64,000 bases of DNA, from assembly GCF_008727875.1 (NCBI RefSeq), contig NZ_VTWS01000003.1, forward strand, positions 866,728-930,727, read 5' to 3'. This DNA is from Larkinella humicola (GTDB taxonomy: Bacteria; Bacteroidota; Bacteroidia; Cytophagales; Spirosomataceae). A model generated the notes under the pieces. The model saw only the letters and a list, made by a program, of their open reading frames with translations, was not told where the DNA came from and did no database searches. Positions 44,108-53,891 of this stretch are shown piece by piece; position 1 is the first letter of the stretch, and every line of letters starts with the position of its first letter. Position numbers and translations under genes: made by a program.

Positions 44108-47100
44108 ATGAAAGTAGCCGATTTAATCACTTTATATACTGAAGATAGTTTCATCAAAATCATTGGTGAACAATTCCGACAGCCGCATACGACAGAACCT
44201 TCGCGCATTCAACTGAAAGGCATTACCGGTAGCCTGGATGCCGTACTGGCCGCGTCGATTTACCGTACAAACCCCTCCACGTTTCTGTTCATTTTAAGCG
44301 ACCGGGAAGAAGCTTCGTATTTCTACAACGACCTGCAAAACGTTCTGGGTCAGGAGGTTTTGTTCTTTCCGATGTCGTATAAAAAACCGTATCAATACGA
44401 GGAAATCGAAAATGCCAATGTGCTGATGCGGGCGGAAGTACTGAATAAACTCAATTCGGAGGCCAAAGAAAATGCCGTTGTCGTAACCTATCCGGAAGCT
44501 TTATCAGAAAAAGTAATCAACAAACGGTCGTTGCGGGCCAATACGCTGTCGGTCCAGACCGGTGATAAACTGGATGCCAATTTCATCAATGAACTGCTGA
44601 ACAGTTATGATTTCGAGAAAACCGACTTTGTATACGAAGCCGGTCAATTCTCCATTCGCGGGGGAATTATCGACGTTTTTTCGTTTGCCAGCGAGTTTCC
44701 GTATCGGATCGAACTCTTTGGCGATGAGATCGAAAGTATCCGGTTGTTCAATCCCGAAAGTCAGCTTTCCACCGATCCTGTAAACCGCATCAGCATCATT
44801 CCCAACATTGAAAACAAGCTGACGCACGAAAGCCGGGAGCCGTTTCTGGAGTTTTTTCCGGAAACCGCCACGCTCTGGTTCAAAGACGTGGAACTCACGC
44901 TTGAAATCATTGAGAAGAGTTTTGAAAAAGCGGAAGAGAGCCTGGCCAGTCTGGTGGGTGCCAAAGGCGCGATCAAGATTGTTTCTGATCCGAACACCTT
45001 GTTTGAAACCCGGCGCGGTTTTCTGAATCAGATCAAGCCGTTTCGGACGGTGGAGTTTGGCCGCCGGTTTTATTTTAAATCCGAAGACAAACTCACCTAC
45101 GCATCCAAGGCACAGCCGTCGTTCAACAAAGATTTCAAGCGACTGGTCGAAAACCTGGCTGAAAACCAGTCGAAAGGTTACACCAACATCATCGCGGCTG
45201 AGTCGTATAAACAGCATGAACGCTTAAAAACGATTTTCGAAGAACTCGATCCGTTTCTCAAATTTCAGGCCTTAGGCATTTCGCTGAAAGAAGGATTTGT
45301 AGACGAGCAGACGAAAATCGTCTGTTATACCGACCACCAGATTTTTGACCGGTATTACAAATACCGGGTTCGTGATAAATTCTCCAAATCGAAAGCCCTG
45401 ACGCTACGCGAACTGAAAACGCTGCAACCCGGCGATTACGTCACGCACGTCGACCACGGCATCGGGCGGTTTGCGGGGCTGGAAAAAGTGGACGTTGGCG
45501 GTCGTGAACAGGAAGCGATCCGGCTCATTTACCGCGATAACGACATTCTGCTGGTCAGCATTCACAGCCTGCACAAGATTGCTAAATACACGGGGAAGGA
45601 AGGTACGCCACCGGTGATGAGCAAACTGGGTTCGCAGGAGTGGGATCTGAAAAAATCGCGGGTCAAGAAGCAGGTCAAGGATATTGCCAAGGAACTGATT
45701 GCGTTGTATGCCAAACGCCGGCAAGCCCCCGGTTTTGCGTTTTCGCCCGACAGTTTCCTGCAAGCCGAACTCGAGTCGTCGTTTATTTACGAGGATACGC
45801 CCGATCAGGCCAAGGCGACGGCGGACGTGAAAGTCGACATGGAGCAAAGTCACCCGATGGATCGGCTGGTGTGCGGTGATGTCGGTTTTGGCAAAACCGA
45901 AGTGGCGATTCGGGCGGCTTTCAAAGCCGTGACGGACAATAAACAGGTGGCGGTTTTGGTGCCGACGACCATTCTGGCCATGCAACACCACAATACGTTC
46001 CGCGAGCGGCTGGCCGATTTCCCGGTTAAAATCGAATACATCAACCGGTTTCGAACGGCAGCCCAAATCAAGGAAACGCTGAAACGGGTGGCTACGGGCG
46101 AAACCGGTATTCTGATCGGAACGCACCGGATCGTGAATAAAGACATCAAATTCAAGGATTTAGGATTGCTGGTTATCGATGAAGAGCAAAAATTCGGCGT
46201 CAAAACGAAAGACCGGCTGAAAGAAATGCGGGTCGATGTCGACGTGCTGACGCTGACGGCCACGCCGATTCCCCGAACCCTGCACTTTTCACTCATGGGT
46301 GCGCGTGACCTTTCGGTGATTGCGACGCCACCGCCCAACCGCCAGCCGGTGACGACCGAAGTTCACACGTTTAGTGAAGCCGTCATCCGCGACGCCGTTA
46401 GCTACGAAGTTCGGCGGGGTGGTCAGGTATTTTTTGTTCACAACCGGGTGAGCGACATCGAGTCGATGGCCAATCTAATCATGCGGCTGGTGCCCGACGC
46501 CCGCGTGTCGGTGGCGCACGGCCAGATGGAAGGCGACCGGCTGGAGCGGGTGATGACCCGGTTTATCGAAGGCGAAAATGACGTGCTGGTTTCGACGAAC
46601 ATCATCGAATCCGGTCTGGATATTCCGAATGCCAATACCATCATCATCAACCAGGCTCACATGTTTGGTTTGTCGGATCTGCACCAGATGCGCGGCAGGG
46701 TAGGGCGGTCCAACAAAAAAGCGTTCTGTTACCTGATGACGCCCCCGGTTTCGGTGATCACGACGGATGCGCGGAAGCGGCTGCAAACCCTCGAGGATTT
46801 TTCGGAACTGGGCGAAGGCTTTAAAATTGCGATGCGTGACCTCGACATCCGGGGTGCCGGAAATCTGCTGGGTGCCGAACAAAGCGGTTTTGTGAATGAC
46901 CTCGGTTTTGAAATGTATCACAAGATTCTGGACGAAGCCGTTCAGGAACTGAAAGAAACCGAGTTCAAAAACCTGTTTATGCCCAATGACGAAACGCTGA
47001 AAAGTCTGCTGCCGGACACGCTCATCGAAACGGATTTGCAAGTGTTGATTCCCGAACGATACGTAGCCAATATCTCGGAGCGTCTGTCGTTGTATAACCA

Positions 47101-47461
47101 GTTGGATAACATTCAAAACCAGACGGAACTGTCGAGTTTTCAGCGATCCATCGCCGACCGGTTTGGCCCAATGCCGGAAGAGGTCGAGAATCTGATCAAA
47201 TTAGTGATGGTTCGCTGGAAAGCCGAGCGCTTACAGCTTGAAAAATTGACACTAAAAAATAATATCATGAAGGGAACTTTCGTTTCTTCTGGGAATGACG
47301 CTTTCTTCAACTCCGGGCAGTTTGGCAAAGTAATTGATTATGTCAAGAAAAATTCGGCAACCTGCTCATTAAAAGACTTTAAAGGAAAATTGATTTTTAC
47401 GCAACGAGACGTAAATGCAGTCGATCAGATGGATGATGTGTTGAGCCAGATGGTGGAGTGA
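44108..47461 (+). CDS. mfd: Transcription-repair coupling factor Mfd (1117 aa)
   Basis: An ATP-dependent translocase that removes stalled RNA polymerase and recruits UvrA. I chose ATG 44108 (MKVADLITLYTEDSF); an upstream in-frame TTG would add 25 unlikely residues. Domains: UvrB-like N-terminal region (to ~350), RNA-polymerase-interacting CarD-like domain near 440 (LQPGDYVTHVDHGIGRFAGLE), helicase motifs with Walker A GDVGFGKTE (near 588) and DEEQKFG (near 690), TATPIPRTL, motif VI QMRGRVGRSNKKAF, and the TRCF C-terminal domain. Length is normal for the family. Confidence 0.97.
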   Translation: MKVADLITLYTEDSFIKIIGEQFRQPHTTEPSRIQLKGITGSLDAVLAASIYRTNPSTFLFILSDREEASYFYNDLQNVLGQEVLFFPMSYKKPYQYEEIENANVLMRAEVLNKLNSEAKENAVVVTYPEALSEKVINKRSLRANTLSVQTGDKLDANFINELLNSYDFEKTDFVYEAGQFSIRGGIIDVFSFASEFPYRIELFGDEIESIRLFNPESQLSTDPVNRISIIPNIENKLTHESREPFLEFFPETATLWFKDVELTLEIIEKSFEKAEESLASLVGAKGAIKIVSDPNTLFETRRGFLNQIKPFRTVEFGRRFYFKSEDKLTYASKAQPSFNKDFKRLVENLAENQSKGYTNIIAAESYKQHERLKTIFEELDPFLKFQALGISLKEGFVDEQTKIVCYTDHQIFDRYYKYRVRDKFSKSKALTLRELKTLQPGDYVTHVDHGIGRFAGLEKVDVGGREQEAIRLIYRDNDILLVSIHSLHKIAKYTGKEGTPPVMSKLGSQEWDLKKSRVKKQVKDIAKELIALYAKRRQAPGFAFSPDSFLQAELESSFIYEDTPDQAKATADVKVDMEQSHPMDRLVCGDVGFGKTEVAIRAAFKAVTDNKQVAVLVPTTILAMQHHNTFRERLADFPVKIEYINRFRTAAQIKETLKRVATGETGILIGTHRIVNKDIKFKDLGLLVIDEEQKFGVKTKDRLKEMRVDVDVLTLTATPIPRTLHFSLMGARDLSVIATPPPNRQPVTTEVHTFSEAVIRDAVSYEVRRGGQVFFVHNRVSDIESMANLIMRLVPDARVSVAHGQMEGDRLERVMTRFIEGENDVLVSTNIIESGLDIPNANTIIINQAHMFGLSDLHQMRGRVGRSNKKAFCYLMTPPVSVITTDARKRLQTLEDFSELGEGFKIAMRDLDIRGAGNLLGAEQSGFVNDLGFEMYHKILDEAVQELKETEFKNLFMPNDETLKSLLPDTLIETDLQVLIPERYVANISERLSLYNQLDNIQNQTELSSFQRSIADRFGPMPEEVENLIKLVMVRWKAERLQLEKLTLKNNIMKGTFVSSGNDAFFNSGQFGKVIDYVKKNSATCSLKDFKGKLIFTQRDVNAVDQMDDVLSQMVE

Positions 47462-47518
47462 TGGCCGTAAAATTCGGATTCGGCTGTTCGTAATCGTGAA
47501 AGTTTCCCTGACAAACTG

Positions 47519-47526
47519 TAATTTTG
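47519..47526 (+). promoter_or_regulatory. -7 element (TAATTTTG) of gldJ
   Basis: An exact TAnnTTTG 26 nt before the gldJ ATG. Twenty nt upstream reads GTG, one base off TTG, so the match is good but not perfect. Confidence 0.5.
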
Positions 47527-47551
47527 AACTTCTATTAGTTACCTAATCACA

Positions 47552-48829
47552 ATGAATCGAAAACAACCGTTACGCTCGATGGTCTGTCTGCTGGCTTTTG
47601 CCGCAGTGTTAGGCGCGTGTAAGTCCAAGCACCCGACCAGCGTGAAGCCGGGGAAGGAAAGTACGGCCACCGGTATTAACTACAACAAGGAAAACGGATT
47701 TCAGGTAGCTAAGTACAGAGGACAATCGGCCGGCCCGAACCTCGTCTTCATCGAAGGAGGCCGTTTCACGATGGGTGCGCTGGAAGAAGATGTCATGAAT
47801 TCGCGCGACAACCGCGAGCGAACCGTCAGTATTCAGTCGTTCTACATGGACGAAACCGAAATCGCCAACATTCACTACCTCGAATACCTCGACGCCATTC
47901 AGCGCGATTCGTCGGAAGAAATTTACAGCCGCGCGCTGCCCGATACGAACGTGTGGAAAAACCCGCTATCGTATAACGATCCCTACGTAACGCAATACCT
48001 GCGTTTCCCGGGTTTCCGGTATTATCCGGTCGTTGGGGTTTCGTGGGAACAGGCCGTGGATTATTCTACCTGGCGGACGGATGCCGTCAATGCCAACCTG
48101 GCCCAGAAAGGTGCCAGCAGCGGCAAGAAAAAAGGATTCTCGCTGAAGCGGAAGAAGAAAGAAGATGCCGCTCCGGCAGCCGCCGAAGGAGAGCAGCCAG
48201 TCGCGGTCGCCAAAAATTCGCAAACCACGGCTTCGATGGAAAGCGGGAATGTGTTGCCGAATTACCGATTGCCTTCCGAAGCGGAATGGGAATATGCCGC
48301 CAAAGCTATGATCGGTACGCAATACATTGACGAAAACCAGTCGAATCAGCGCATTTATCCGTGGGATGGTTCGTCTGTTCGGAACGCCAAAAAAGGCCGC
48401 AAACAAGGCCAGATGTTGGCCAACTTCAAACGCGGTCGCGGTGACTACGCCGGGATTGCCGGGAAATCGAACGATGCGGCCATTATCACCGCAGAAATCT
48501 ACACCTATCCTCCCAACGACTTCGGTTTGTATAACATGGCCGGAAACGTGAACGAGTGGGTGTATGACGTCTATCGTCCGCTGTCGTATCAGGACATGAA
48601 CGATCTCAATCCGCTGCGTCGGGATGGGTATCAGGATGAAGAGAAAAACTACGATACGAAAAACGGCAACTCGATCATCAACGATAAATTACGGGTTTAC
48701 AAAGGTGGTTCCTGGTCGGATGTTGCCTACTGGTTGTCACCGGGTACCCGTCGGTTCATGGCGCAGGATTCGGCAACGGCTACCATCGGTTTCCGTTGTG
48801 CCATGATCGCCGGAGGACGGAACAAATAA
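47552..48829 (+). CDS. gldJ: Gliding motility lipoprotein GldJ (FGE/SUMF1-like), 425 aa
   Basis: An outer-membrane lipoprotein essential for Bacteroidota gliding and T9SS function. The signal MNRKQPLRSMVCLLAFAAVLGAC has its lipobox Cys at residue 23. The formylglycine-generating-enzyme-like domain carries GPNLVFIEGGRFTMG, FYMDETEIANIHYLEYL, FPGFRYYPVVGVSWEQAVDY, NYRLPSEAEWEYAAKA, GLYNMAGNVNEWVYD and KGGSWSDVAYWL. The family has lost catalytic formylglycine activity and is structural. A K/A-rich insert (SLKRKKKEDAAPAAAEGE) interrupts it near 200. The related gldK-gldN genes are not in the window. Confidence 0.93.
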   Translation: MNRKQPLRSMVCLLAFAAVLGACKSKHPTSVKPGKESTATGINYNKENGFQVAKYRGQSAGPNLVFIEGGRFTMGALEEDVMNSRDNRERTVSIQSFYMDETEIANIHYLEYLDAIQRDSSEEIYSRALPDTNVWKNPLSYNDPYVTQYLRFPGFRYYPVVGVSWEQAVDYSTWRTDAVNANLAQKGASSGKKKGFSLKRKKKEDAAPAAAEGEQPVAVAKNSQTTASMESGNVLPNYRLPSEAEWEYAAKAMIGTQYIDENQSNQRIYPWDGSSVRNAKKGRKQGQMLANFKRGRGDYAGIAGKSNDAAIITAEIYTYPPNDFGLYNMAGNVNEWVYDVYRPLSYQDMNDLNPLRRDGYQDEEKNYDTKNGNSIINDKLRVYKGGSWSDVAYWLSPGTRRFMAQDSATATIGFRCAMIAGGRNK

Positions 48830-48852
48830 GAACGAACTTCCTGGACCCTTAC

Positions 48853-48881
48853 AGCGGCCACCCGACTATCGGGTGGCCGCT
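48853..48881. terminator. Terminator hairpin between gldJ and comF
   Basis: A perfect 12-bp inverted repeat, AGCGGCCACCCG (48853-48864), loop ACTAT, complement 48870-48881. It overlaps the comF stop codon (48866-48868) and lies 23 nt after the gldJ stop. T-runs are weak on both sides. Confidence 0.6.
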
Positions 48882-49582
48882 AGTGTTACAATCCCAACCG
48901 ATTGGCTGTTGGCGGCCAATAAAGTCGCCGTACAGGCCTCCAAAGTGGCTCCGGTGGTCAAGACATCATCGACCAGCAAAATCCGCTTATTTGCCACCAA
49001 ATCCGGATCACCAATCCCGAAGACGTTGTTGACATTGTGCCAGCGTTCAATTCGATCTTTCCCGGTTTGGCTAATGGTGTACAGATTGCGTACCAACGCC
49101 CGATCACTCCACGGTATTTCCAGCGTTTCCGACAGACCCTGAGCAAACCAGTCGCTCTGGTTATAACCGCGTTGCCGAAGTTTGGCCGGATGCAGCGGTA
49201 CGCCTACGATAAGATCAACCTGATCGTTTAATCGAATGTCGGTTTTTAACTGATAGCCATACCAACGCCCGAGCACGCTTCCCACCTCTTTCATAGTGCG
49301 GTATTTCAGGGCATGAATCAGTCGCTGCGTTTTTCCTTTCTTGTTAAAATAGAGATACGCATACACAAAGTCCACCGGCACTTTTCCGGCAAACCGGAGT
49401 TGGCCCGACACCAGTGCTTCGCCCCGGTGCTGTCCGGTTTCCGGAAGTTCAAGACGACAGGCCGTGCAGACCAGTTGTTCCTGGCTTTGCAGTGTGTTGC
49501 GGCACAGCAGACAAGGGTTGGGATAAAACAGATTGAGCAGATCCCGAAAACCGTCTGCAACCAATTTTCCAATGATTTTCAC
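48866..49582 (-). CDS. comF: ComF family phosphoribosyltransferase-like protein (238 aa)
   Basis: The N-terminal zinc ribbon with cysteines in CLLCRNTLQSQEQLVCTAC (residues ~23-42) is followed by a phosphoribosyltransferase domain with DFVYAYLYFNKKGKTQRLIHALKYR, VPLHPAKLRQRGYNQSDWFA and the PRPP motif ILLVDDVLTTGATLEAC. ComF proteins act in DNA uptake and transformation in Gram-positives and are conserved in Bacteroidota with unclear role. It is monocistronic and convergent to gldJ. Confidence 0.92.
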   Translation of the reverse strand: MKIIGKLVADGFRDLLNLFYPNPCLLCRNTLQSQEQLVCTACRLELPETGQHRGEALVSGQLRFAGKVPVDFVYAYLYFNKKGKTQRLIHALKYRTMKEVGSVLGRWYGYQLKTDIRLNDQVDLIVGVPLHPAKLRQRGYNQSDWFAQGLSETLEIPWSDRALVRNLYTISQTGKDRIERWHNVNNVFGIGDPDLVANKRILLVDDVLTTGATLEACTATLLAANSQSVGIVTLAATR

Positions 49583-49718
49583 GAACTTGGTTTGTTGAAA
49601 TTATTTTGATGCAACGACGTGCAGAATCCATTCCTCTTTTGTTCTCTTCCTATGTGACGAAGGCGGGTGGAAAAAGTCATAAAAATGAGTGAACAAACTC
49701 CATAAATCTTTACGAAGA

Positions 49719-50078
49719 ATGATTACACAGGAAATTGAACAGGAGTGGGAGCAGGTGCTGGACTATCTGGAGAAAGCCGTTGGCAAACGGCCGGCGGATT
49801 TAAACAGCGTGCTGTTTCTGATTGGTGTGCAGGAACTGGGCCGGGGAACGCAGGTCTTTACAAAAGAACAGAAACAGGATTTGATGCACATCGCCATCTG
49901 CAAAGTCCTGAGTTTTTCGGGGTATTACGAACTGGCAGGAACGGATCAGGACGGCTGGCCCCATTGGAAACTGGTCCAGAAAGTCCCATACGTCGACTTG
50001 CTGACGCAGGAGAATTTTCTGAAACTCCACGTCATTACGTATTTTAACGACTACCTCGATTTACCCGGAAATCAGTGA
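49719..50078 (+). CDS. Conserved protein of unknown function (119 aa)
   Basis: I chose ATG 49719 (MITQEIEQEWEQVLDYLE) rather than an in-frame GTG at 49689. A helical, acidic cytoplasmic protein (FLIGVQELGRGTQVFTKEQKQDLMHIAICKVLS, WPHWKLVQKVPYVDLLTQENFLKLHVITYFNDY). I do not recognise its family. It lies upstream of the DUF4175 gene in the same direction, 136 nt away, without a clear terminator between, so they may share a transcript. Confidence 0.7.
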   Translation: MITQEIEQEWEQVLDYLEKAVGKRPADLNSVLFLIGVQELGRGTQVFTKEQKQDLMHIAICKVLSFSGYYELAGTDQDGWPHWKLVQKVPYVDLLTQENFLKLHVITYFNDYLDLPGNQ

Positions 50079-50214
50079 GTCGAGCCACGGGATAAAATTG
50101 TACAACGATCTTTTTCGTTATCAGAAGGAAGTTAAGGTTCAATTGATTATCTTCATTTTAAGGATCATTGAGTTGTGATGACCAGAGCAGTGTCAACCCT
50201 TTAAGACTAGACCG

Positions 50215-53200
50215 ATGCCGATGCAAGAATCCATTCAATCGCTGCTGCTGCGTATTGAAGAATACCGAAAGAAATTTTACATCAACCAGATTGCCAAAGG
50301 GGCCATATTTTTCATTGCCTTTACGCTGTCGATTTATCTCCTGATGAACACGGCCGAGTTTTTCGGCCGGTTTAGCTCGCCGGTTCGTGGTGTGCTGTTT
50401 TTTGGTTCGTTGACGGTTCTGCTGCTGGCTTTGTACTACTGGGTTATTAATCCACTGGTGCATCTGTACGGTATTGGAAAATCACTGACCAACGAAGAAG
50501 CGGCCCAACAGATCGGCCGGTTTTTTCCGGAAGTAGGGGATAAGCTCCTGAACACGCTGCAACTTCAGGCGTTGTCACGCCAGCAAAGCGATTTGCTTGA
50601 AGCCAGCATCAACCAGCGGTCGAAACAACTGCTGATCGTTCGGTTTGCCGACGCCATTCAAATCAATCAAAACCGCCGTTTCATCAAATTTGCCATTATT
50701 CCGGCGTTTATCATCGGCGGTTTGCTGCTGCTGTATCCGGCATTTCTGACCAGCACGTCGAAGCGAATTATCAGCTATGATCAGGAGTTTGCGGAAGAAG
50801 CCCCGTTTCAGTTTCAATTGCGCAACAAAAACCTCAAAGCTTTTCGGAACGAAGACTATACACTGGAATTACAACTCAAGGGAAACAGCTTGCCACAGGA
50901 CGTTTACCTGGTTTCGAATAATACGCGCTTCAAGCTGACCAATGACGGCAAAGGGCTTTTTACCTATACGTTTGATAATGTTCAGCGCGATATTCCCTTC
51001 CGTTTTGAAGCCGTCGGATTCAATTCGCCGGGCTACGAGCTGGTCGTTCTGGATCGTCCGGGTTTGCTAGCTTTCGACGTCAGCCTGGTGTATCCATCCT
51101 ATCTCAACAAACCGTCGGAGCAACTTTCGAATGTTGGCAATTTGCTCGTCCCCGAAGGAACACAGGTGACCTGGCGGTTTTCCGCGGCCAATACCGACTC
51201 GGTTCTGGTGCGGTTTGGCAATGAACCCAGGGGCCTGGTGGCCGACAAACAGTCGTCAGACGAGTTCGAATTCTCCCGCGTGGTGAAGAAATCCTCGACG
51301 TATTCTATTTCCCTGAAGAACAAAGTAGCCGCCAGCCGGGATAATATTCAGTATACGCTGAATGTTGTCAATGACAAATTTCCGCAGGTTTCGCTGGAAA
51401 ATTTCAAGGATACGACTTTCTACAACTACGTCATGCTGGGAGGCACCATCACCGACGACTACGGTTTCTCCAACCTGAAAGTGATGTACAAAGTGATCCG
51501 GGCTGGTCAAAACTCACCGGATAAATTCCTAACCCGCGCGGTTCCATTCAACCGATCGGCGGCTACCCAGAATTTTTATTACCAGTGGGGGCTTGATAGC
51601 CTGAAAATGCAGCCCGGCGACCGGCTTGAGTATTTCGTTCAGGTCTGGGATAACGACGTGGTCAATGGCTACAAAAGCGCCCGTTCCAGCTTCGCTCAGT
51701 TTGCCGTTCCCGATCAGGCGAAGCTGGCAGAAGCCGCTGAGCAGTCGGCCCAGAAGACCGAAAACCAGATTAGCAAAACGCTGACGAAAGCACAGCAGCT
51801 CAAAAAAGATTTGAATGCGCTGGAAAACCGCCTGCAAACGAAGAAGAATCTGGACTTTCAGGATAAAAAGCAAGCCGAAGATTTGCTGAAAAAGCGGGAA
51901 GAACTGATGCAGGAATTGAAAGAACTGCAGGAACAGAACAAGACCAACAACGAACGCCAGGAACGGTTTAACAACCAGAATCCGGAAATGCTCCAGAAAT
52001 TTGAACAGCTCCAGAAGCTCATGAACGAGCTGATGGATCCGGAAACGCAGAAGCTGTACGAGGAACTGAAAAAGATGCTGGAGCAGAAGCAGGACGACAA
52101 AATGATCGACATGCTCGACCGGCTGAAGAATAAAGAGAAAAATCTGGAGAAAGAATTAGAGCGCGCTTTGGAGCTTTTCAAGCAGCTTCAGATGGAACAG
52201 AAGATGGAAAATGCCATCAAAGATCTGGAGAAGCAGGCTGAAAAACAGGAGAAACTGGCGAACGAAACGGAGAAACAGGAAGCTCAGAAAGAAAAGGACG
52301 ACAAGGCTCAGCCGAAAAAAGACGACGCCAAATCGAAGAAGGACGATAAGGCTCAGTCGAAGAAAGACGAAAATCAGTCGGCGAAGAAGGATGAAAACGG
52401 CGATAAGAAGGATCAGAACGCTGATTCCAAAAAAGAGGATAACGCCAAAAAAGAAGAGAATGCCGAGCTGAGCAAGAAACAGGAGGAACTTAACAAGGAG
52501 TTTGAGAAGACCCGCGAGGATCTGAAAGAGATCGAGAAAATGGCCGAAGAGATGAAGAATGCGCAGGAAAAAGACACGCGCGAAGATCTTCAGCAGGAAA
52601 TCAGCAACGAGCAGCAGGAGAGCCAGAAGCAGCTTGATCAGAAACAAAATGACAAAGCGTCGAAATCGCAGAAGAATGCCGCCAAGCAAATGAAGAAGCT
52701 GAGCCAGGAACTGGAGCAACAACAGCAGTCGGCAGAGATGGAAGAGTCGCAGGAAAACATGGACGATTTGCGTGACATTCTTGAAAACCTGATCCAACTG
52801 TCATTTGATCAGGAACGCGTTATGAAGGATTTCAAGGCGGTTTCGTTGCAGGACCCCCGCTTCGTAAAACTCGCCCAGGATCAATTAAAGCTCCAAGATG
52901 ACGCCAAAATTATTGAAGACAGCCTCTATGCTCTGGCCAATCGGGTCTTACAAATCCAGTCTTTTGTGACCCGGGAATTGAACAGCATGAAAGGATACAT
53001 GGATGAAAGTGTTAAATATATTCGCGAACGTCGATTAAATGTTGCTACATCGAAGCAGCAATTTGCGATGACTTCCATCAATAATTTGGCCTTAATGCTC
53101 AGCGATGTATTCAAGCAAATGCAGGAGCAGATGAGCCAAATGTCGGCCTCCGGTTCGGGAAAAGGCAAGAAAAAAGGCAAAGGTAAGAGCATGTCGATGG

Positions 53201-53718
53201 GAGAAATGCAAAAGCAATTGAATGAGCGGATGCAAAAACTCATGAAAGAAGGACAGGGGCAAGGGCAGGGAGGCAAAGGCGGACGGGGTATGTCGGAAGA
53301 GCTTTCGCGTCTGGCAGCCGAACAGGCCATGATGCGGAAAATGCTGAAAGAACTTCAGGACGCTCAAAAAGGCACTGAAATGGGCAAGAAACTGGGTGGT
53401 GAAATGAATGACATTATGAATAAAATGGATGAGACGGAAACGGATCTGGTCAACAAACGTGTCACACAGAATACCATTAAACGCCAGCAGGAGATGTTAA
53501 TTCGCTTACTGGAATCTGAAAAAGCAATTAAGGAGCAGGAGGAGGATATGCAACGGAAAGCAGAATCGGCCAAACCGGTTATGCGGAAACCACCTCCACA
53601 GTATGAACAATTGGTGAAGGACAAGCAAAAACAAGTTGAATTGTTGCGCTCGGTACCACCTGATTTTTCACCATTCTACAAACGCGAAGTGGATTCATAT
53701 CTCAAAAAGTTAAAGTAA
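50215..53718 (+). CDS. DUF4175 family membrane protein with long coiled-coil (1167 aa)
   Basis: Two N-terminal membrane segments (GAIFFIAFTLSIYLLM and VLFFGSLTVLLLALYYWV, ~30-85) and a third near 165 (FAIIPAFIIGGLLLLYPAF) anchor the protein. A beta-rich extracytoplasmic region (300-500) follows (DYTLELQLKGNSLPQDVYLV, SLVYPSYLNKPSEQL). From ~515 to ~1160 it becomes a Q/E/K-rich coiled coil with a low-complexity stretch (KKDDAKSKKDDKAQSKKDEN) near 710-750, then methionine-rich helices (SMSMGEMQKQLNERMQKLM). This fits DUF4175, of unknown function. ATG 50221 is also a possible start. It ends at a strong TTCG terminator. Confidence 0.88.
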   Translation: MPMQESIQSLLLRIEEYRKKFYINQIAKGAIFFIAFTLSIYLLMNTAEFFGRFSSPVRGVLFFGSLTVLLLALYYWVINPLVHLYGIGKSLTNEEAAQQIGRFFPEVGDKLLNTLQLQALSRQQSDLLEASINQRSKQLLIVRFADAIQINQNRRFIKFAIIPAFIIGGLLLLYPAFLTSTSKRIISYDQEFAEEAPFQFQLRNKNLKAFRNEDYTLELQLKGNSLPQDVYLVSNNTRFKLTNDGKGLFTYTFDNVQRDIPFRFEAVGFNSPGYELVVLDRPGLLAFDVSLVYPSYLNKPSEQLSNVGNLLVPEGTQVTWRFSAANTDSVLVRFGNEPRGLVADKQSSDEFEFSRVVKKSSTYSISLKNKVAASRDNIQYTLNVVNDKFPQVSLENFKDTTFYNYVMLGGTITDDYGFSNLKVMYKVIRAGQNSPDKFLTRAVPFNRSAATQNFYYQWGLDSLKMQPGDRLEYFVQVWDNDVVNGYKSARSSFAQFAVPDQAKLAEAAEQSAQKTENQISKTLTKAQQLKKDLNALENRLQTKKNLDFQDKKQAEDLLKKREELMQELKELQEQNKTNNERQERFNNQNPEMLQKFEQLQKLMNELMDPETQKLYEELKKMLEQKQDDKMIDMLDRLKNKEKNLEKELERALELFKQLQMEQKMENAIKDLEKQAEKQEKLANETEKQEAQKEKDDKAQPKKDDAKSKKDDKAQSKKDENQSAKKDENGDKKDQNADSKKEDNAKKEENAELSKKQEELNKEFEKTREDLKEIEKMAEEMKNAQEKDTREDLQQEISNEQQESQKQLDQKQNDKASKSQKNAAKQMKKLSQELEQQQQSAEMEESQENMDDLRDILENLIQLSFDQERVMKDFKAVSLQDPRFVKLAQDQLKLQDDAKIIEDSLYALANRVLQIQSFVTRELNSMKGYMDESVKYIRERRLNVATSKQQFAMTSINNLALMLSDVFKQMQEQMSQMSASGSGKGKKKGKGKSMSMGEMQKQLNERMQKLMKEGQGQGQGGKGGRGMSEELSRLAAEQAMMRKMLKELQDAQKGTEMGKKLGGEMNDIMNKMDETETDLVNKRVTQNTIKRQQEMLIRLLESEKAIKEQEEDMQRKAESAKPVMRKPPPQYEQLVKDKQKQVELLRSVPPDFSPFYKREVDSYLKKLK

Positions 53719-53721
53719 GTT

Positions 53722-53744
53722 AAGGGGCTTCGGCCCCTTTTTTC
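53722..53744 (+). terminator. Intrinsic terminator of the DUF4175 gene
   Basis: AAGGGGC (53722-53728), TTCG tetraloop, GCCCCTT (53733-53739), then TTTTTC. A textbook rho-independent terminator four nt after the stop codon. Confidence 0.92.
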
Positions 53745-53811
53745 TTTTGAATCTTTTCTGTCCGGCCTACGTTGATTTTGACAATCCTTCTCTTTACGCT
53801 TGTTTTATTTC

Positions 53812-53819
53812 TATTTTTG
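53812..53819 (+). promoter_or_regulatory. -7 element (TATTTTTG) upstream of mnmG
   Basis: An exact TAnnTTTG, 73 nt before the mnmG ATG. No TTG sits at the usual distance. Confidence 0.45.
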
Positions 53820-53845
53820 TATTTCTTTTTTGTCACGCTGTGAAA

Positions 53846-53862
53846 TGTTTCCACGTGGAACA
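53846..53862. promoter_or_regulatory. ParB-site-like palindrome (parS candidate)
   Basis: TGTTTCCACGTGGAACA contains a perfect 12-bp palindrome TTCCACGTGGAA (53849-53860). It is close to the bacterial parS consensus TGTTTCACGTGAAACA and closer to the TGTTCCACGTGGAACA form known in pseudomonads, but has one extra T in the left half. It lies 30 nt before mnmG and ~4.5 kb from the oriC candidate, where parS sites commonly occur. Function is inferred. Confidence 0.45.
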
Positions 53863-53891
53863 TTTTTTCAAAATTGTAAAATCTCAAACCA

